From positions 1 to 64,000 of the forward strand of contig JAQFVV010000450.1 in the NCBI GenBank assembly GCA_028023455.1: DNA of 64,000 nt. The letters run 5' to 3'. The first letter of the stretch is position 1. Each line of letters begins with the position of its first letter. This document shows positions 1-12,359 of the stretch, piece after piece. Under the pieces are notes generated by a model that saw nothing but the letters and a program-made list of their open reading frames with translations, did not search any database and was not told where the DNA came from. The stretch is from Epiperipatus broadwayi. Its lineage: Eukaryota; Onychophora; Udeonychophora; Euonychophora; Peripatidae. Made by a program: the position numbers and the translations under genes.

Positions 1-100
1 AATAATTTATTTATTCATCATGAAGCAAACAATAAATGTATAATACAGTGAGATAAATTCCATACAAGAAAAATCTTGTGTGAGGAATTTAAATGTAACA

Positions 101-809
101 ACTAAAAACATTAATAAAATACAAAAACAACAAAAAAAAAGTATAAATATAACATAAAATATTAAAATCAACAGATATTGCATTTGGCAATTCAATCACA
201 GTAATAAATAATTACATCATAACATATAATATAAACAAAAAAAAAAAATAAAACTAAAACTAAAGCTTAGCATAATATAACCAGTGCCATAAATGCTTTT
301 TAAAAATCAAATAAGATACTATTCATTAAATTCACAGAACAATCTCTTATAAATACATATTAAATAATTTAGGACCATTATAACTAAATTGCTTCCTACT
401 GGATGTTTTAAGAAAATTATGTAAAGCTAACTGATATTTAGTAGATAAACGAGTATTTACTAAAAAACACTAATAAAATACAAAAAAAAAAATATAACAT
501 AAAATATTAAAATTATACACAGATTACATTTGGAAATTCAATAACAGTAGTAAATAATTACAACATAACATACAGTATAAACAAAAATAAAATAAAATAA
601 ACAAAATAAAACTAATGCTTAGCATAATATAACCAGTGCCATAAATGCTTTTTAAAAATCAAATAACTAGTGCTCATTAAATTCACAGAACAATCTCTTA
701 TAAACATATTAAATAATTTAGGACCATTATAACTAAATTGCTTCCTACTAGATGTTTTAAAAAAATTAGGTAAAGCTAGCTGATATTTAGTAGATAAACG
801 AGTATTTAC
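101..809 (-). repeat. Tandem duplication of a LINE 3' end (two ~355-bp copies)
   Basis: 101-460 and 461-809 are two head-to-tail copies of the same sequence, differing by small indels. Read on the minus strand, both encode a decayed reverse-transcriptase C-terminal tail with a VNTRLSTKYQLAL ... SSRKQFSYNGPKLFN pattern. This matches the 'FSYRGPKLWN' tail of CR1/RTE-type LINE ORF2 proteins. The first copy (101-460) is broken by stop codons. The second stays open back to about position 612. Confidence 0.7.
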
Positions 810-894
810 AACAGAAGATTTAGTATCTAAATGAAGTTTCCTACAATAAATATCAAGAATCACTCTATATTTATACAACAACAACAACAACAAC

Positions 895-900
<6 letters not shown>
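612..900 (-). pseudogene. LINE ORF2 C-terminal remnant
   Basis: About 85 codons read KYRVILDIYCRKLHLD, then NTRLSTKYQLALPNF, SSRKQFSYNGPKLFN, and end FKKHLWHWL before a stop. The FSYxGPKLFN motif, the spacing to the final FKKxL helix and the position next to a stop are as in the tail of non-LTR retrotransposon reverse transcriptases. Upstream on the minus strand the frame runs into a trinucleotide microsatellite (poly-Leu in translation), so the rest of the element is missing. Confidence 0.65.

Positions 901-925
<25 letters not shown>
878..925. repeat. (ACA)n(ATA)n microsatellite
   Basis: About 16 trinucleotide units, first CAA/ACA then AAT/ATA, next to the LINE remnant. Confidence 0.95.
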
Positions 926-931
<6 letters not shown>

Positions 932-1149
932 CTATATTAAGAGTTAAGAAATTATATTGCAGAGGTAAGCAACACAAAAAGAGTTTACTGTAAGCAAACC
1001 AAATAATAATATAAATAAAGAGGAAAAATATTTTAGAAGAGGTAGTAATTACAGTCTACTTTATGAGAATCATACTAGTTGTTTAAAATATAATCTATAA
1101 ACACATATAAGGTAGCAAACCGATCAAAAATGGATGTTTTTATATATAT

Positions 1150-1290
1150 TTTTAATAAGTAATATTTTGAATGAATTGCAAATATTGAAGAAACATAATT
1201 AGTGATAACGAAGTTGCACAAAACTAAAAGGATATAAAAATATGGAAAGTTGGGGACAATTTCTTTCAAGAATGAAAGTATTCAAAATTT
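1150..1290. repeat. Dispersed repeat, also at 3710-3855
   Basis: Both places share ATATTTTGAATGAATT, a block around GTGATAACGAAGTTGC, AAAAGGAT and TTCTTTCAA in the same order and spacing. Family unknown. Confidence 0.5.
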
Positions 1291-1639
1291 AGTGAATCTA
1301 AAATGTTAAGAGGAACAGGTAAAAAAATGAATATATTGGATAGAGAGAAGAAATAAAACCTTGGAAACTCAAAAAACTATAAAAAGTATTACAATATATT
1401 GATATAAAAAATATAATCATTATTTATTGATTAGAGAGGTTTGGAATGTAGATTATGTTATAGTGATTATTTAAAGATCAGGGAGGATTAGAATGTGTGT
1501 GGATGTTAGATTTACAGAAGAGGAATGATGAGAGGATAACATTAGGATTAGTGCTCCAATGTTAATAACGTACATAATCATGAAATAATGCAGACCATTA
1601 ACATGTTATAGTATTATATGAATTTAATAAATGAATGAC

Positions 1640-2050
1640 TATATATTAATCAATCAGTCAATAGGATTTTGTCCTATGGATAGGTCCACATCACTAATTC
1701 ATCTATTTTTACACTCCATTCTCTTCATTGCCCAGTTCTGCAATTCCATGTACCTCTTCTCATTTTTTATATCATCCAGTAATGTCAATTTTTTCCACTC
1801 TTTCTTTTTGTTTCAACTCACCATTCCTCTTCTTAAAATATGTCAAATCCAATATCTCTTTCTATCTTTAATTTTCTCAAACAATCTTCTTTTTTCATTT
1901 GCTCTTTTCAAAACGTTTTCATTTGTTACTTTATTTATTCGACTGATTTTTGTTCATCCTTCTCCATGACCATAATTCAAAGGCCTCTAATATGTTCCTA
2001 ATTTTATTGCACAGTGTTTATGTTTCACAATCATATAATATCATTCTTGA
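1640..2050 (-). pseudogene. Non-LTR retrotransposon ORF2 C-terminal remnant
   Basis: Read on the minus strand, the pieces in order are LYDCET (family LYGCETW), AFELWSWRRM, a frameshift, then RINKVTNENVLKRANEKR, a run of basic residues ending YWI-HILRRG, and LLDDIKNEKRYMELQNWAMKR. This matches the typical end of RTE/CR1-like LINE ORF2 (FExWxWRRM, TNEEVLRR, RRxNWxGHILR, DDIK). Several stops and at least one frameshift make it non-functional. Plus-strand frames here are low-complexity shadows. Confidence 0.75.
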
Positions 2051-2299
2051 TATATTATGATGTTATTAGATATATTTTAAATTTCTTATTTTACTTATTT
2101 ATATTGTTGGGTCTATGTCTTTGACAAAAAAGTGGCCTGAAAATCATAACACATTGAAAGAATTTAATATTACATTTCAGGCAAAAAAAATGTAGAGGTG
2201 ACAAAATGGTCTTATGGGTAAGGGGAAAGTATTGACAAACTGTTATTGATAATGATTATTATCGTATGCTTAATAGTAAGTAGTCATTTAATTGTGTTT

Positions 2300-2450
2300 G
2301 AAGAAAAACTAATATTATTAAATGGATGGATGAAATAAAGAGATGTGCTGGGGTGATGTGGAACAGAAGCTAGAAATTGGAGATAGATTACTAGGAGAGA
2401 CTTTCATTGTACAGTGGATCAATAATTGTTGAAAATGATGATGATGATTT
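2300..2450 (+). pseudogene. LINE ORF2 extreme C-terminus with GAT-rich tail
   Basis: The plus strand reads KWMDEIKRCAGVMWNR, then about 20 degraded codons and a stop, followed by a (GAT)n stretch. RWxDEIKKxAGxxWxR close to the stop is the usual end of RTE-type LINE proteins, and a short microsatellite tail is typical. Only the 3' end is left. Confidence 0.6.
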
Positions 2451-3261
2451 AACAATTCTCATTCAGAAAACTTTAGCTCAGTTTAAATTCAACTTCTTGT
2501 TTATCCTTTTATTCATTTTCATAATTACATTTTATAATAACTTTATATACTGAGCTTTGTAACCTCCACTTTAATGGGGGATATCAATCTTACATTAAAT
2601 GACCTTTCTATTTTTTTTAGATATATATGTATAATATGACTTTCTTCTACAGTTATTCATTTCAATTTCTTCTCAATAATACCATATTCCCGTTAAGATT
2701 ATGTTTTTGTTATAATTTATGTTCTTCCATCCTTTTCTCATAACTAATATTCACTTCTGGCATGTTCTCATTCACAACTCCTAAATTTCTAAAAACAAGT
2801 GAGATATTATTCTATACTGTTAGTTTTATTTAGATTAGGTATCATTATAAATCCAAAGTGATTCAATTTACCTATTAAGACTGACTTTGAACAAGAAATG
2901 CAATATATCACATCATATGGAATTTGCTCATATTTTTTTATAGATTACAGTTGCATCAAGCAAGATCAATTTCTATTTGTTTTGAATGATAAGATAGTCT
3001 TATAGGCCAATGATGAGAAAAACTCAAAAATAAAACAATCATTAGAAGTGGAGAAATACAAAAATTAAATTTGTGGTAGGAAATCTAAAATGATATTCTG
3101 TAAAGTCAAACAATGAGTTCAGAATGTCTATTTGAAGCAAGTGAATTGTTGATAATAGCAATAAAAAGGGGAAATGGCTATTGTAATTGTCAGAGAAAAT
3201 ATATTGCTTAATATAGCAATAGAAAGAAAGCCAACTGTAAGCAATCTAATATAATATTACA

Positions 3262-3524
3262 GTAGCAAATTCTCTATAGAATAATGCCACTCAGTGCAAA
3301 CCATAGTAATCAATGGATACTAAAAGTTTTGCTCATAAATTTCCTATCTAGTACCTATTTATCCAATATCCCTAGACTAGTTTTTAGCTTGTGGATTTCA
3401 TCAGTGAGGAGCATTGGATCTGAGAACACTGCAACTACTCATCCAATATCCCCAGACTAGTTTCTGGCTTGTGGCCTTCATCAGTGAGGAGCATTGGATC
3501 TGAGAGCACTGCACCTAGACCTTA
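3262..3524 (+). repeat. Dispersed foldback-family repeat (family A), with a 90-bp internal duplication
   Basis: Contains GCCACTCAGTGCAAACC, AATCAATGGATACTA and two successive copies (about 3355-3435 and 3438-3524) of a block with CCAGACTAG-TTT, CATCAGTGAGGAG and TTGGATCTGAGA. The same family recurs at 6575-6800, 9030-9226, 23211-23813, 24001-24205 and 34556-34850. Confidence 0.8.
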
Positions 3525-4190
3525 GTGATTTTAATATAATACTACATTTATAATATGCATGAAGAGGGAAAATATTGTGGATGTCAACCTTACTTTATGG
3601 GAATAATATTATGTGCTGAAAATATAATTAATAAAGATAGATAAGGAGGTATGTTAATCAATAATGAAATAAAATGAATTAAATGCAGTAATCTTTTTTT
3701 TTTTTTACAGAAATATTTTGAATGAATTAAAAGTATTTTGAAATTTCATCAGTGATAATGAAGTTGCTTAAATATTTTTAATTAGAAAAGAAGACAAATT
3801 AAAAGGATGCAGAAAATAGTAGGCAAAGATGGGGAAATTCTTTCAAAGATAGGAATTATAAGAATAGAAAAGAAGGGTGAATATAATTGTAAATAAATCT
3901 GTAACTTCTGAATGCTTGAAGTTCTTATATACTCTTAAGCAACAAATCACTATATAACTTACTGAATAATATATTTTGTTCCCTCATCATTTATATTTAT
4001 TATATTTGTAAAATTATTAAATGCGTGGCATTGTTTTATTGCATTAGTTTTTTGCCCCCATTGAGCATCTTGCTGTAGAAAGAAATAAGTGATGATATAT
4101 TGGTATTAAAAAGGATTAAGTGGATAATCTCTAGTCTAATGAATGACTAATAAAATTATTAATATAAATCATGTTAGTGTATATGTTGTT

Positions 4191-4250
4191 AAAAGATGGT
4201 TGCCTTGGCAACAGATTGAGATTATTATTGATATTATCTTTTTTGACTGG
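4191..4250 (+). repeat. Dispersed repeat (family C), TTGCCTTGRCAACAG core
   Basis: Core GGTTGCCTTGGCAACAGATT followed by GAGATTATTATTGATATTA. Related copies lie near 40868, 44718 and 57240-57400, the last forming an inverted pair. Confidence 0.6.
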
Positions 4251-4849
4251 TTAAAATGAAATATGGCAAGGCATAAGAAATCAATGAGATTTTAGTTAAA
4301 TTATTAAAGCCTTTATGGGAAAAAAGTTTGAAAGACTTAGATGATATTTGTAATGCAATATATGAGCATGAATGTTCTTTAGATTTTTGAAAAATTAAAC
4401 TGATTCCAAAAAAAGAGAAGACCTTATACAAAGAAGTGTGAAGATTTTTTAAAAAAAATTTAATCCTATATACAGCTAAGCTAGTATTGAAGGTCTTAAA
4501 AAAATATGTTCTATCTGAAAGTTCTTTGAATTTAGAGAAGATAAAAAGTATAGTGTTGATAATTATTGTTGAAGGATACATACCTATCAAACTTATAATT
4601 TTTCTGTTATGATGAAATGAAGCAAAAACCCAATGAAACAATTATGACAAGCTGAAATTATGCCATCAAGAAATTGTAATAATGGATAGCTAGAAGTAGA
4701 ATTCACTTTTAGTCTAAAGTATTTCAGATAAAAATGCAATTTCTAGATGGCATAATTGCATTTTCTAATGCCCTGTTTTTAATTAGTTTTCACTTCATTA
4801 TGTAATATTTCTAACGCCCTTTAAACGTATATAGGTGAAGTTAATAAAA

Positions 4850-5320
4850 AAAATTTCACAAATAACGTTTAGCTTAGTGCTTTCGGAGTATGTTTACTCC
4901 ATATATATCTTAGTAGAAAAATTATATGTAAAAAACAAGGATTATTGCCATTATATTTCCAACATTTAAATTCATATATAGAGAGATTATAAATGAAATA
5001 TTATCTGGGTACATCCGTGTATAATTTATTGAAAAAATATATATAAACCAACATTTTGACCAGATCACACTGGTCATTAACTAAAAAAAAAAAATAATAA
5101 TTGTAGAGGCACTATAAATATTGGCATATAACTATAATAAACATTCTATTCTATTAATAGAAATAATTATGAGAAATTATTTCGATAAATGAGTGCACCA
5201 GTGTTTATGGTGCCTCTATGATTATTTTGTTTATGACCAATGTGACATGAAACGTTAGTTTATATATACATAGATATTCAACAAGTACCTGTATAATATT
5301 TCATATATATCTGTAGCCCA
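4850..5320. repeat. Imperfect foldback repeat
   Basis: An inner palindrome has TAGAGGCACTATAAATA near 5103 opposite TGGTGCCTCTATGAT near 5208. The outer arms share GACCAGATCACACTGGTCAT opposite TATGACCAATGTGACATGA. Arms are diverged. Confidence 0.5.
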
Positions 5321-5545
5321 TAAAAATCTTTGATTTAATATAAAGGAGATTAAGATTCATTTCTTTGAATAAATAAATAAATCAGAATAACTTATAATTG
5401 GATTAATATATGAATTAGAAAATCTGTAAAGGTTTAGTAGTCTTCTTATATAATAAATTTAGGAAGATGTTAAGGCAAGAATAACTCTATACCTTTTGTT
5501 TTATTTAATATATGCTCAAATCATTTGTTGAATACCTTACACAGT

Positions 5546-5780
5546 ATGGTTCAGATAGTAGAGCATCCAATTTGGTATCGGTAGGTCTCGGGATCAATTT
5601 TGGTCCTCAAATATGTTATAAACACCCAAACAATAAATACATATTCTTTTTTGTCCTGTGTTAATTGGTGCAGTTGGTAAAGGATCCAAATTGAGATTGG
5701 GAGATCCCAGGAGCGATTCTGATGCTCACTGGTCCTGCTCTCGAACTTCTTATGAATTCCTGAACAATAAAGCCACATAC
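5546..5780 (+). repeat. Dimeric tRNA-like SINE (family B)
   Basis: Two tandem monomers (about 5546-5640 and 5664-5780). Each has a box A-like TGGTGCAGTTGGTAAAG or GGTTCAGATAGTAGAG, then GGGAGATCCC-type stem bases, a box B-like GAGCGATTCTG or GATCAATTTTG, and a tail ACAATAAA(GCCACATAC). A third, single copy lies at 34440-34546. Confidence 0.6.
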
Positions 5781-6574
5781 ATTTTTTTGTTCTTTTTACT
5801 GAATGAGTATGCTTTGATAATGAAGTTAGCATAAATGTTTGAAGAGTTCATTGCATCAGATTTGCAGATAACATGACAGCACTTGAATGGGGACATGCTT
5901 AATAAAATATTATATAGAATTTGACAGAACTTGGAGTGGACTTGAAACGAAAATAAAAAGCATTTATGAAAGCAATAAAAATTAGCATCAGATAGAAAGT
6001 GATGAAATAGTTTAACACATGATGATGGAAATAATAATAAAGACTTTGGATAGCTAAATAGACTTTTGAAAAAAAGGGATATTATTTTTAGTCCATTTTT
6101 GAAGTTTGTAAACATTGTGTTTGGTGTGTAGCACTATCTGAAACAGGTAACATGAACATGTAAGAAAAGAGAAATGAAAATATTGAATAGTATTACCTGA
6201 AACAAGTATATGAACATATAAGAAAAGAGAAATGAAAAGATTGAATATTTTAGAGATGTGGATTTGAAGAAAAATGAAAATGATACATTGGACACATGAG
6301 CAATATAAAAATGTTTTTTTAAAAATGAAATAAATAACGATTGTATATTTCAAAAGAGAGTAAATATAATATATATTAAAAACATTATCAAGAGAAAAAG
6401 AAAGTGATTTGGGTATGTACTTCAAACAAAGGAATTATGAAAAAGGCAAAAAAGAGTTGAAAGGTAAATTTATGAATATTTTAGAAAGTGGAAAAGATAG
6501 ACTAATTTTAAAAAGATGATTTTGTTTGGATGTGATCAAGAAATAAGTAATTATATTCAAGTGCATTACAATAC

Positions 6575-6800
6575 CACTAAAACATCGCATGATCACTATT
6601 TACTATGCTTGCACAAGCTGTTAAAACAGTAAAAAACACTCCAAACTGTAGTGCCACCCAGTGAAAGTTGTAGCAAACAATGGAATGCTAGAACGTTTGT
6701 GTACAAGATAAGAATTTTATGCACAATCCTATTAGCATCTATAGATTACTATTGCTTGCATTAAGTGGCACTACTGCCTGGACAGATTGTTACTGATTTT
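6575..6800 (+). repeat. Degenerate family A repeat
   Basis: CATCGCATGATCACTATT at one end, TAGTGCCACCCAGTG in the middle and AAGTGGCACTACTGCC near the other end. The two halves are partly inverted, as in the foldback family A. Confidence 0.55.
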
Positions 6801-7539
6801 ACGTTATAACACTATTGTAATGCCATTTAAATCTTCCTTAGAAACATTTAGTTTTTATTAGGTGCGCTAGCATAACTTGCATTCAGCAGTTCAGGTGATT
6901 AAATGAAATAATGAATTTAATATTTAATTGTGAGAAACATAATTTTAATATTATTTGAAGGCAAACAAATGCCTATTGGGATTTATGCAGTGGACAAAAC
7001 TGCATGTGTATCCATTTATAAATATCACTAAACTACAAATAGTTATACAACTAAACACTATAATTATATACAGTATAAGTTGATAATGCACGCAGTTATG
7101 TATTTTATATATTTTTTCTCTCTGTATATAAATTATAATAAGTTAGATATTTGTTAATAATATATACATTTGTTTTGAATTAATATTATATTATTATTCA
7201 GAATTAAAAATTCATATTCTGTTAATAATGTAGATTTTTTTCTTCCACAAAGGTTATATTAAATTTAATATTTTATGTATGTATGTTTTTGAAGTTATAT
7301 ACAATGATTACATAAAGCATAACATACACATAATGAGTTATTCATTTATATAACATTGTTTTAATCTGTAATGATTGTTATAAAACATAACAGTATCTGT
7401 AATAAATGGAGATTAATCACAACAGGACAACAGTTCACTAATACTAAAATAGATCCACTTACATGTAACCAGAGGAAGTACATAGTGATTAAGATATAAA
7501 AAGGATATAAACAAGAATATGGTTTTGGGTCAAAAAGTA

Positions 7540-8310
7540 TATTACATCAGATTTTCAATTGGATGGATGGTTGAAGAGTGGAGTAGATTGAAGCCTGTCC
7601 ATTAAAGTATGAGGATTGGCTATCTTAATATATATCTGAGCACTTATAGCATATATGAGTGGAGATGGTAATCTGGACCAACTGATGATTGCTGGTTTAG
7701 CATGAAATACATATATTGGTGATTATTTATATTTTCAACAAATGTGTTTAAGTGTATCAGTATTATGAGATAGTGTGGAGAGTGGTGAGTCATGTGAAAG
7801 TCTGTGCTCATATACCCTATATATATATATATATATATACACATATATATATATATAGACAGGTATATAATAAGTCTGTGTGTTTCAGTTATTACTTAGT
7901 AGAGATATATGCCCATCCCTTGTATATGTATTAAATGGATTATGTCCCATACATGAGGGGTCAGATTGACCTTAGGTCAACATGAATGTGACAAGAATCT
8001 CAGCCTCAGGGTGGCCTTTCAGCATTCCATCATCAGATTTTCAATTGGATGGATGGTTGAAGAGTTGGAGTAGTTGACGCCTGTCCATTAAAGTATGAGG
8101 TTTGGTTATCTTAATATATATCTGAGCACTTATGGCATATATGTTTAGAGATGGTAATCTGGACCAACTGATGATTGCTGGTTTAGCATGAAATACTTAT
8201 ATTGGTGATTATTTATCTTTTCGACATATATGTGTTCAAGTGTATCAGTATTATAAGATAGTGTGGAGAGTGGTGAGTTGTGTGAAAGTCTGTGTTCATA
8301 TACCCTATAT
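7540..8310 (+). repeat. Tandem partial copies of a ~490-bp dispersed repeat (family D)
   Basis: CAGATTTTCAATTGGATGGA occurs at about 7550 and again at about 8035. Each is followed by GCCTGTCCATTAAAGTATGA, GGTAATCTGGACCAACTGAT and TGCTGGTTTAGCATGAAATA. Between them is a (TA)n tract and GACCTTAGGTCAACATGAAT. Other copies are at 46420-46890 and 63600-63960, with a fragment at 22264-22318. The block GTGAAAGTCTGTGCTCATA corresponds to a box B-like GTTCGAAACCC in the 63.8-kb copy, so the family may be tRNA-derived. Confidence 0.75.
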
Positions 8311-9029
8311 ATAATATTAAAGTCTAACTTTTACAAAGGATTTTCTTTCTATTTCCTGAATAGTCTATTCTGCACCTCTGATGAATTGTTTCAAATGTAT
8401 GATGTTAACAATATTCCTTTTATAGTATTTATTTCTTTAATATTTGATGATGGGATATTTGTGAATATATCTCAAATTTCATTTCATAATACTTTTGTGT
8501 GACAGAGTGGGATAAACTAAGAAGTTATTCTGGACATAATCTGATATTAATATATATCAGAATAAAGGATCAGTTCAGTTCTAATCAATGAAACTGCAAA
8601 TTAATATCCTGGACAGTTCATTGGTTAAAATTTGGAGAACATATGACATTTTCATATGAATAGTTATCATTCAGAAATGATGGCAAAATAATTGTTCGTT
8701 TAATTAAAACATAATCTGGGAAAACAGGTATGAAAATATTTAAGACATCCAGTAAGTGTGAATCCCTCCATCAAATATAAATCAGAGAGAAAATTCAAAA
8801 TTTAACTAGAGTTGTTACACTTGATATCCTAATATAAATTCTTTAAGATTCTTTGGGGTCTATTTGAAACCACCCAAAATTATGCATAACGAAGTCAGCA
8901 GAATAAAATTTCATATCTAAATATATCAAATAACTTTCCTTCTCTAAGAAAAATACATTGAACACCTATTTTCCACGTTAAAACAGAACATTGTTAGAAT
9001 GGTTTATCTCAGATAAGTAATACATGGAT

Positions 9030-9230
9030 AAACCACTAAACATCACATGATCACTATCTCATACTAGCACAATAATTGTTATTAAACAATTCAAAACAAA
9101 ACAACACTCTAGTAGGCACTAGATAGGGATTTTATGCACAAGCCTTCTGGCATCCATTGATTGCTCTTGTTAGCACAAGATGGCACTACTATATGGAGAG
9201 TGTTGTTTTGTTTTGAATTGTTTAATACAT
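9030..9230. repeat. Foldback family A, short derivative
   Basis: Starts ACCACTAAACATCACATGAT. TTAAACAATTCAAAACAAAA near 9080 is inverted at about 9203-9222. The centre carries GCACTAGATAGGGATTTTAT and ATGGCACTACTATATGGAG. Confidence 0.7.
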
Positions 9231-9239
9231 GGATAGTGG

Positions 9240-10560
9240 ACCAGAAATGTTTATCTTTGTTAATTGAAAGTGCTTTTTTGCTATGTTTATGGCGTAGTAT
9301 GAGATTTTGATGTTATGAAAGTAAGATGAAAATATTTGGATTCACTTTATCATAAGTTTAATTATAAAATGAAACCATAAGATCATAAGTTTCATTTATT
9401 ACTATTAGATCGAGTATGTGTGAAGAAATGTATAAACTAGTGAACTTCAAATAAGGAATTCAATTTCCCAACATAAGCAATGAAAATTTTGTAAATATAA
9501 ATAATATTTTTCATAGTAAGCATTTCTGTGTGTGCTCTCTACTTCAATTGTGCTTACATTATCAGTATATGAATTTTATATAATACATGTGATTGTGATT
9601 TACATGGATTTCCAAAACTCTTTGTACAAAGATTATTTTTAATCAGAAAAATAAATTAATAAAAATCTTGTTACATCTAGATAATGGAATAATTTTGGTA
9701 AGAAAAACACCTGAGTGACCTTATGGAGAAAGATATTTTACTTTCACATTTATTATACTATTATATTTTGCTTTTTTAAAATTATTTTCATCAATAAAGA
9801 TATCACATTTATCTGTTCCTGTAGGAAGATTTCTATAATTAGATTCTATTGTATTTGTGATTTCTTTCTTTGATGAACAGAAATTATTTTTATTTTGGAC
9901 TGCAAATGTGATTTAAATTATTAGTTCATTATCATGATAAACATAGCAATCATATGTTCAGGTCCATAGCAACAGAAAAATTATATTAAAGTATAGTTTA
10001 CATGAAAATTGATCAAATACTGTATATATAACTTATCATTAATAGTATTCCTCTGTATTAAATTTTGGCAAACGTCAAAGCTATTGACTTTGATGGTCCT
10101 TCCTGGAAATGGGATAGTACAATTTAGTTCTATCACTGAAGTAATGCTTATAAGAATGGAGGAATTATTGATCAATTTAATTTTATAAGAGTATGCAAGA
10201 TTCAGGATGTTGGTGCTGCTCAAAATCCTGGCAGTCGTAAGCTCTGAAAGTTCTAATTCTCAATAAAGTAAATTCCAAAACTAAAAATGTTGACAAACAA
10301 AATTTAGACAATATCAATTTCAATGTGAAACCATTTGCATAAAATTTAATGTTTAAATAAATTTACTAATTGGAAACTTTGCTTTAAAAGATTGATTTCA
10401 AATAGAATTTTCTTTTGTTTATGTTAAAATAAAGTTATGTTTTCCTGCCTGTGATATTAAAATATTTAAAAGAATACACCGAGTGTAACATCATGAAGAT
10501 AATCTAATAAAGCTCTATTTTTATGATTAACTACAGTCATAATTCTGTTCTCCCTAATGA
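9240..10560. other. No gene recognised
   Basis: AT-rich sequence without recognisable coding segments or clear repeats. The 80-codon frame at 9981-10223 has no features. Confidence 0.5.
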
Positions 10561-10579
10561 CTTTCTTGTTTTGGTACAG

Positions 10580-10700
10580 GTCTTTCTGAATGCAGTTTAG
10601 CACATTACAGTTCAGTTAAATTAAGCTAGTTTATGCTAAATTTAACAAAACCAGCAAAAAATTTTATTACCAAGAATGTATGGGATACTATATGTCTTAT
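10580..10700 (+). repeat. 166-bp satellite, isolated left unit
   Basis: Matches the 14.56-16.83 kb array, with ACATTACAGTTCAGTTAAAT, TAAGCTAGTTTATGCTAAAT, CAGCAAAAAATTTTATTACC and ATGGGATACTATATGTCTTA. It stops exactly at TTAT (10697-10700), where the piggyBac-like element begins; the array resumes in register after 14561. Confidence 0.85.
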
Positions 10701-12359
10701 CTGCTTGGGTCTAGGACGCCATATTGAATTTTTTTAAAAACTGGCATGAGACATCTTTTTCACAATAACGTCAGTTTTAATAATGTTAGAGCAAAAAAAA
10801 TTACATTGATAGAAACTAGAAAAACTAAGGAAAACAATAAGTCTAAGACAAATAGTGATTATTATAAAAATAATGTAAAAAATAAATTTCCACATCCGAA
10901 ATAATTATTACTTTATTGTTTGTTAATAATTTGTAATTCATTATGAACTGAGTTTAAATTACATCTTCAGTGATAATTTCTTTGTATTCCTCACAAAATT
11001 ATCTTTAAAAACATATATAACGTGTCTTACCTGAGATAATCCATAGCTTCACAATCTCCAAAAGTGTTCGCATAAGAATTCTTCATTTTTATCTTGTACC
11101 CCCAAATTGACAAATGTCAAGGCGTCTGGAAGAAAAAACGTTCACCCTAATAAAAAATAAAAAAAACCATTAAAATTCTATCAGAATGCAAAAATAACGA
11201 AGGAAGTGAAAATATTATTACTTACTATTATAAATACAATAAAAAAATTAAATGTCATATAATTTGACATTCTAAATAAGATTATCATGGTACAGGTATG
11301 TGTATATTATAAAACTGGTGTATATGTATGCATCATGCAAGTTCTGCTAATGATTATGGGAAAACTCAAAAGCCTGATAAATAAGATGCACTATTTTGAT
11401 TTTAAATTCTCCATAAACCAACCTTGTTTATAACATCATCATACTGAATAATCATTGACCATACAGAAAATAATTTACAAATTTAGAATATGAAAAAATT
11501 TCTCATTTCAATAGGCATTCAAAGATTACTAAAAAGATTCTAAGGCACATATTTATATAAAAAATATTTATATTCTATCTCTTTCGAGATATGTCTTCCA
11601 GAGAAGCATACCTGTTCATATAATCTAATATAAATATGCAAAATATTTTATATTATTCAATATTATTATTAATAAAACATAATTCATTCCAGATCTTGAT
11701 ACCAATTGGCAAAAGTAATCAGTAATGAAGCTGTTACAAAATTCTAATAAGGAAGGCAATCTTATGCCTCTCAAATATAAAATGTAGTTGGTAAAAAGCC
11801 AAGTTAGTAATGCAACAATTAATGAAAACTAAATTAGTAAAACAAAAACAATGAAAACCATGTTAGTAAAACAATAAATCAGTAAAAACAGAATAAAAAA
11901 ATATTGTATTATATACAACCAAATTGTTAGAGAGGAATAAATTATAAATAGTCTTTGATCAGAGTGTCAACCATTTGTCCATTGTGCTGGTAGCTAAAAC
12001 AAAACAACAACAAAAAAAAACAATAATAAAAACATTACCTTTCATATGTGCTACCCATCACAGAATAAAAAAATCAGTCGGTCAGGTTGAATTCACCTAA
12101 AATATAAAATCAAAAGAATATAAAGTAATATTCCATGTGAAAAGTTATTAATCTTGCTGGAAAACAATAAACAAAATAATAAAATGCAAATATAACTTAC
12201 CCATTAAAACTATTCAAAAGTCATATCCCTCATCCGAGGCATCTGCATTTGAAGACCTTCAGATTACATGTTAATTACAATCCCAGCATGTCCATTTGTG
12301 ATGAAACTGCAGCTCATGGTTGGGGTAAAACTGTTACAACAGGATTAGAATCACTTGCT

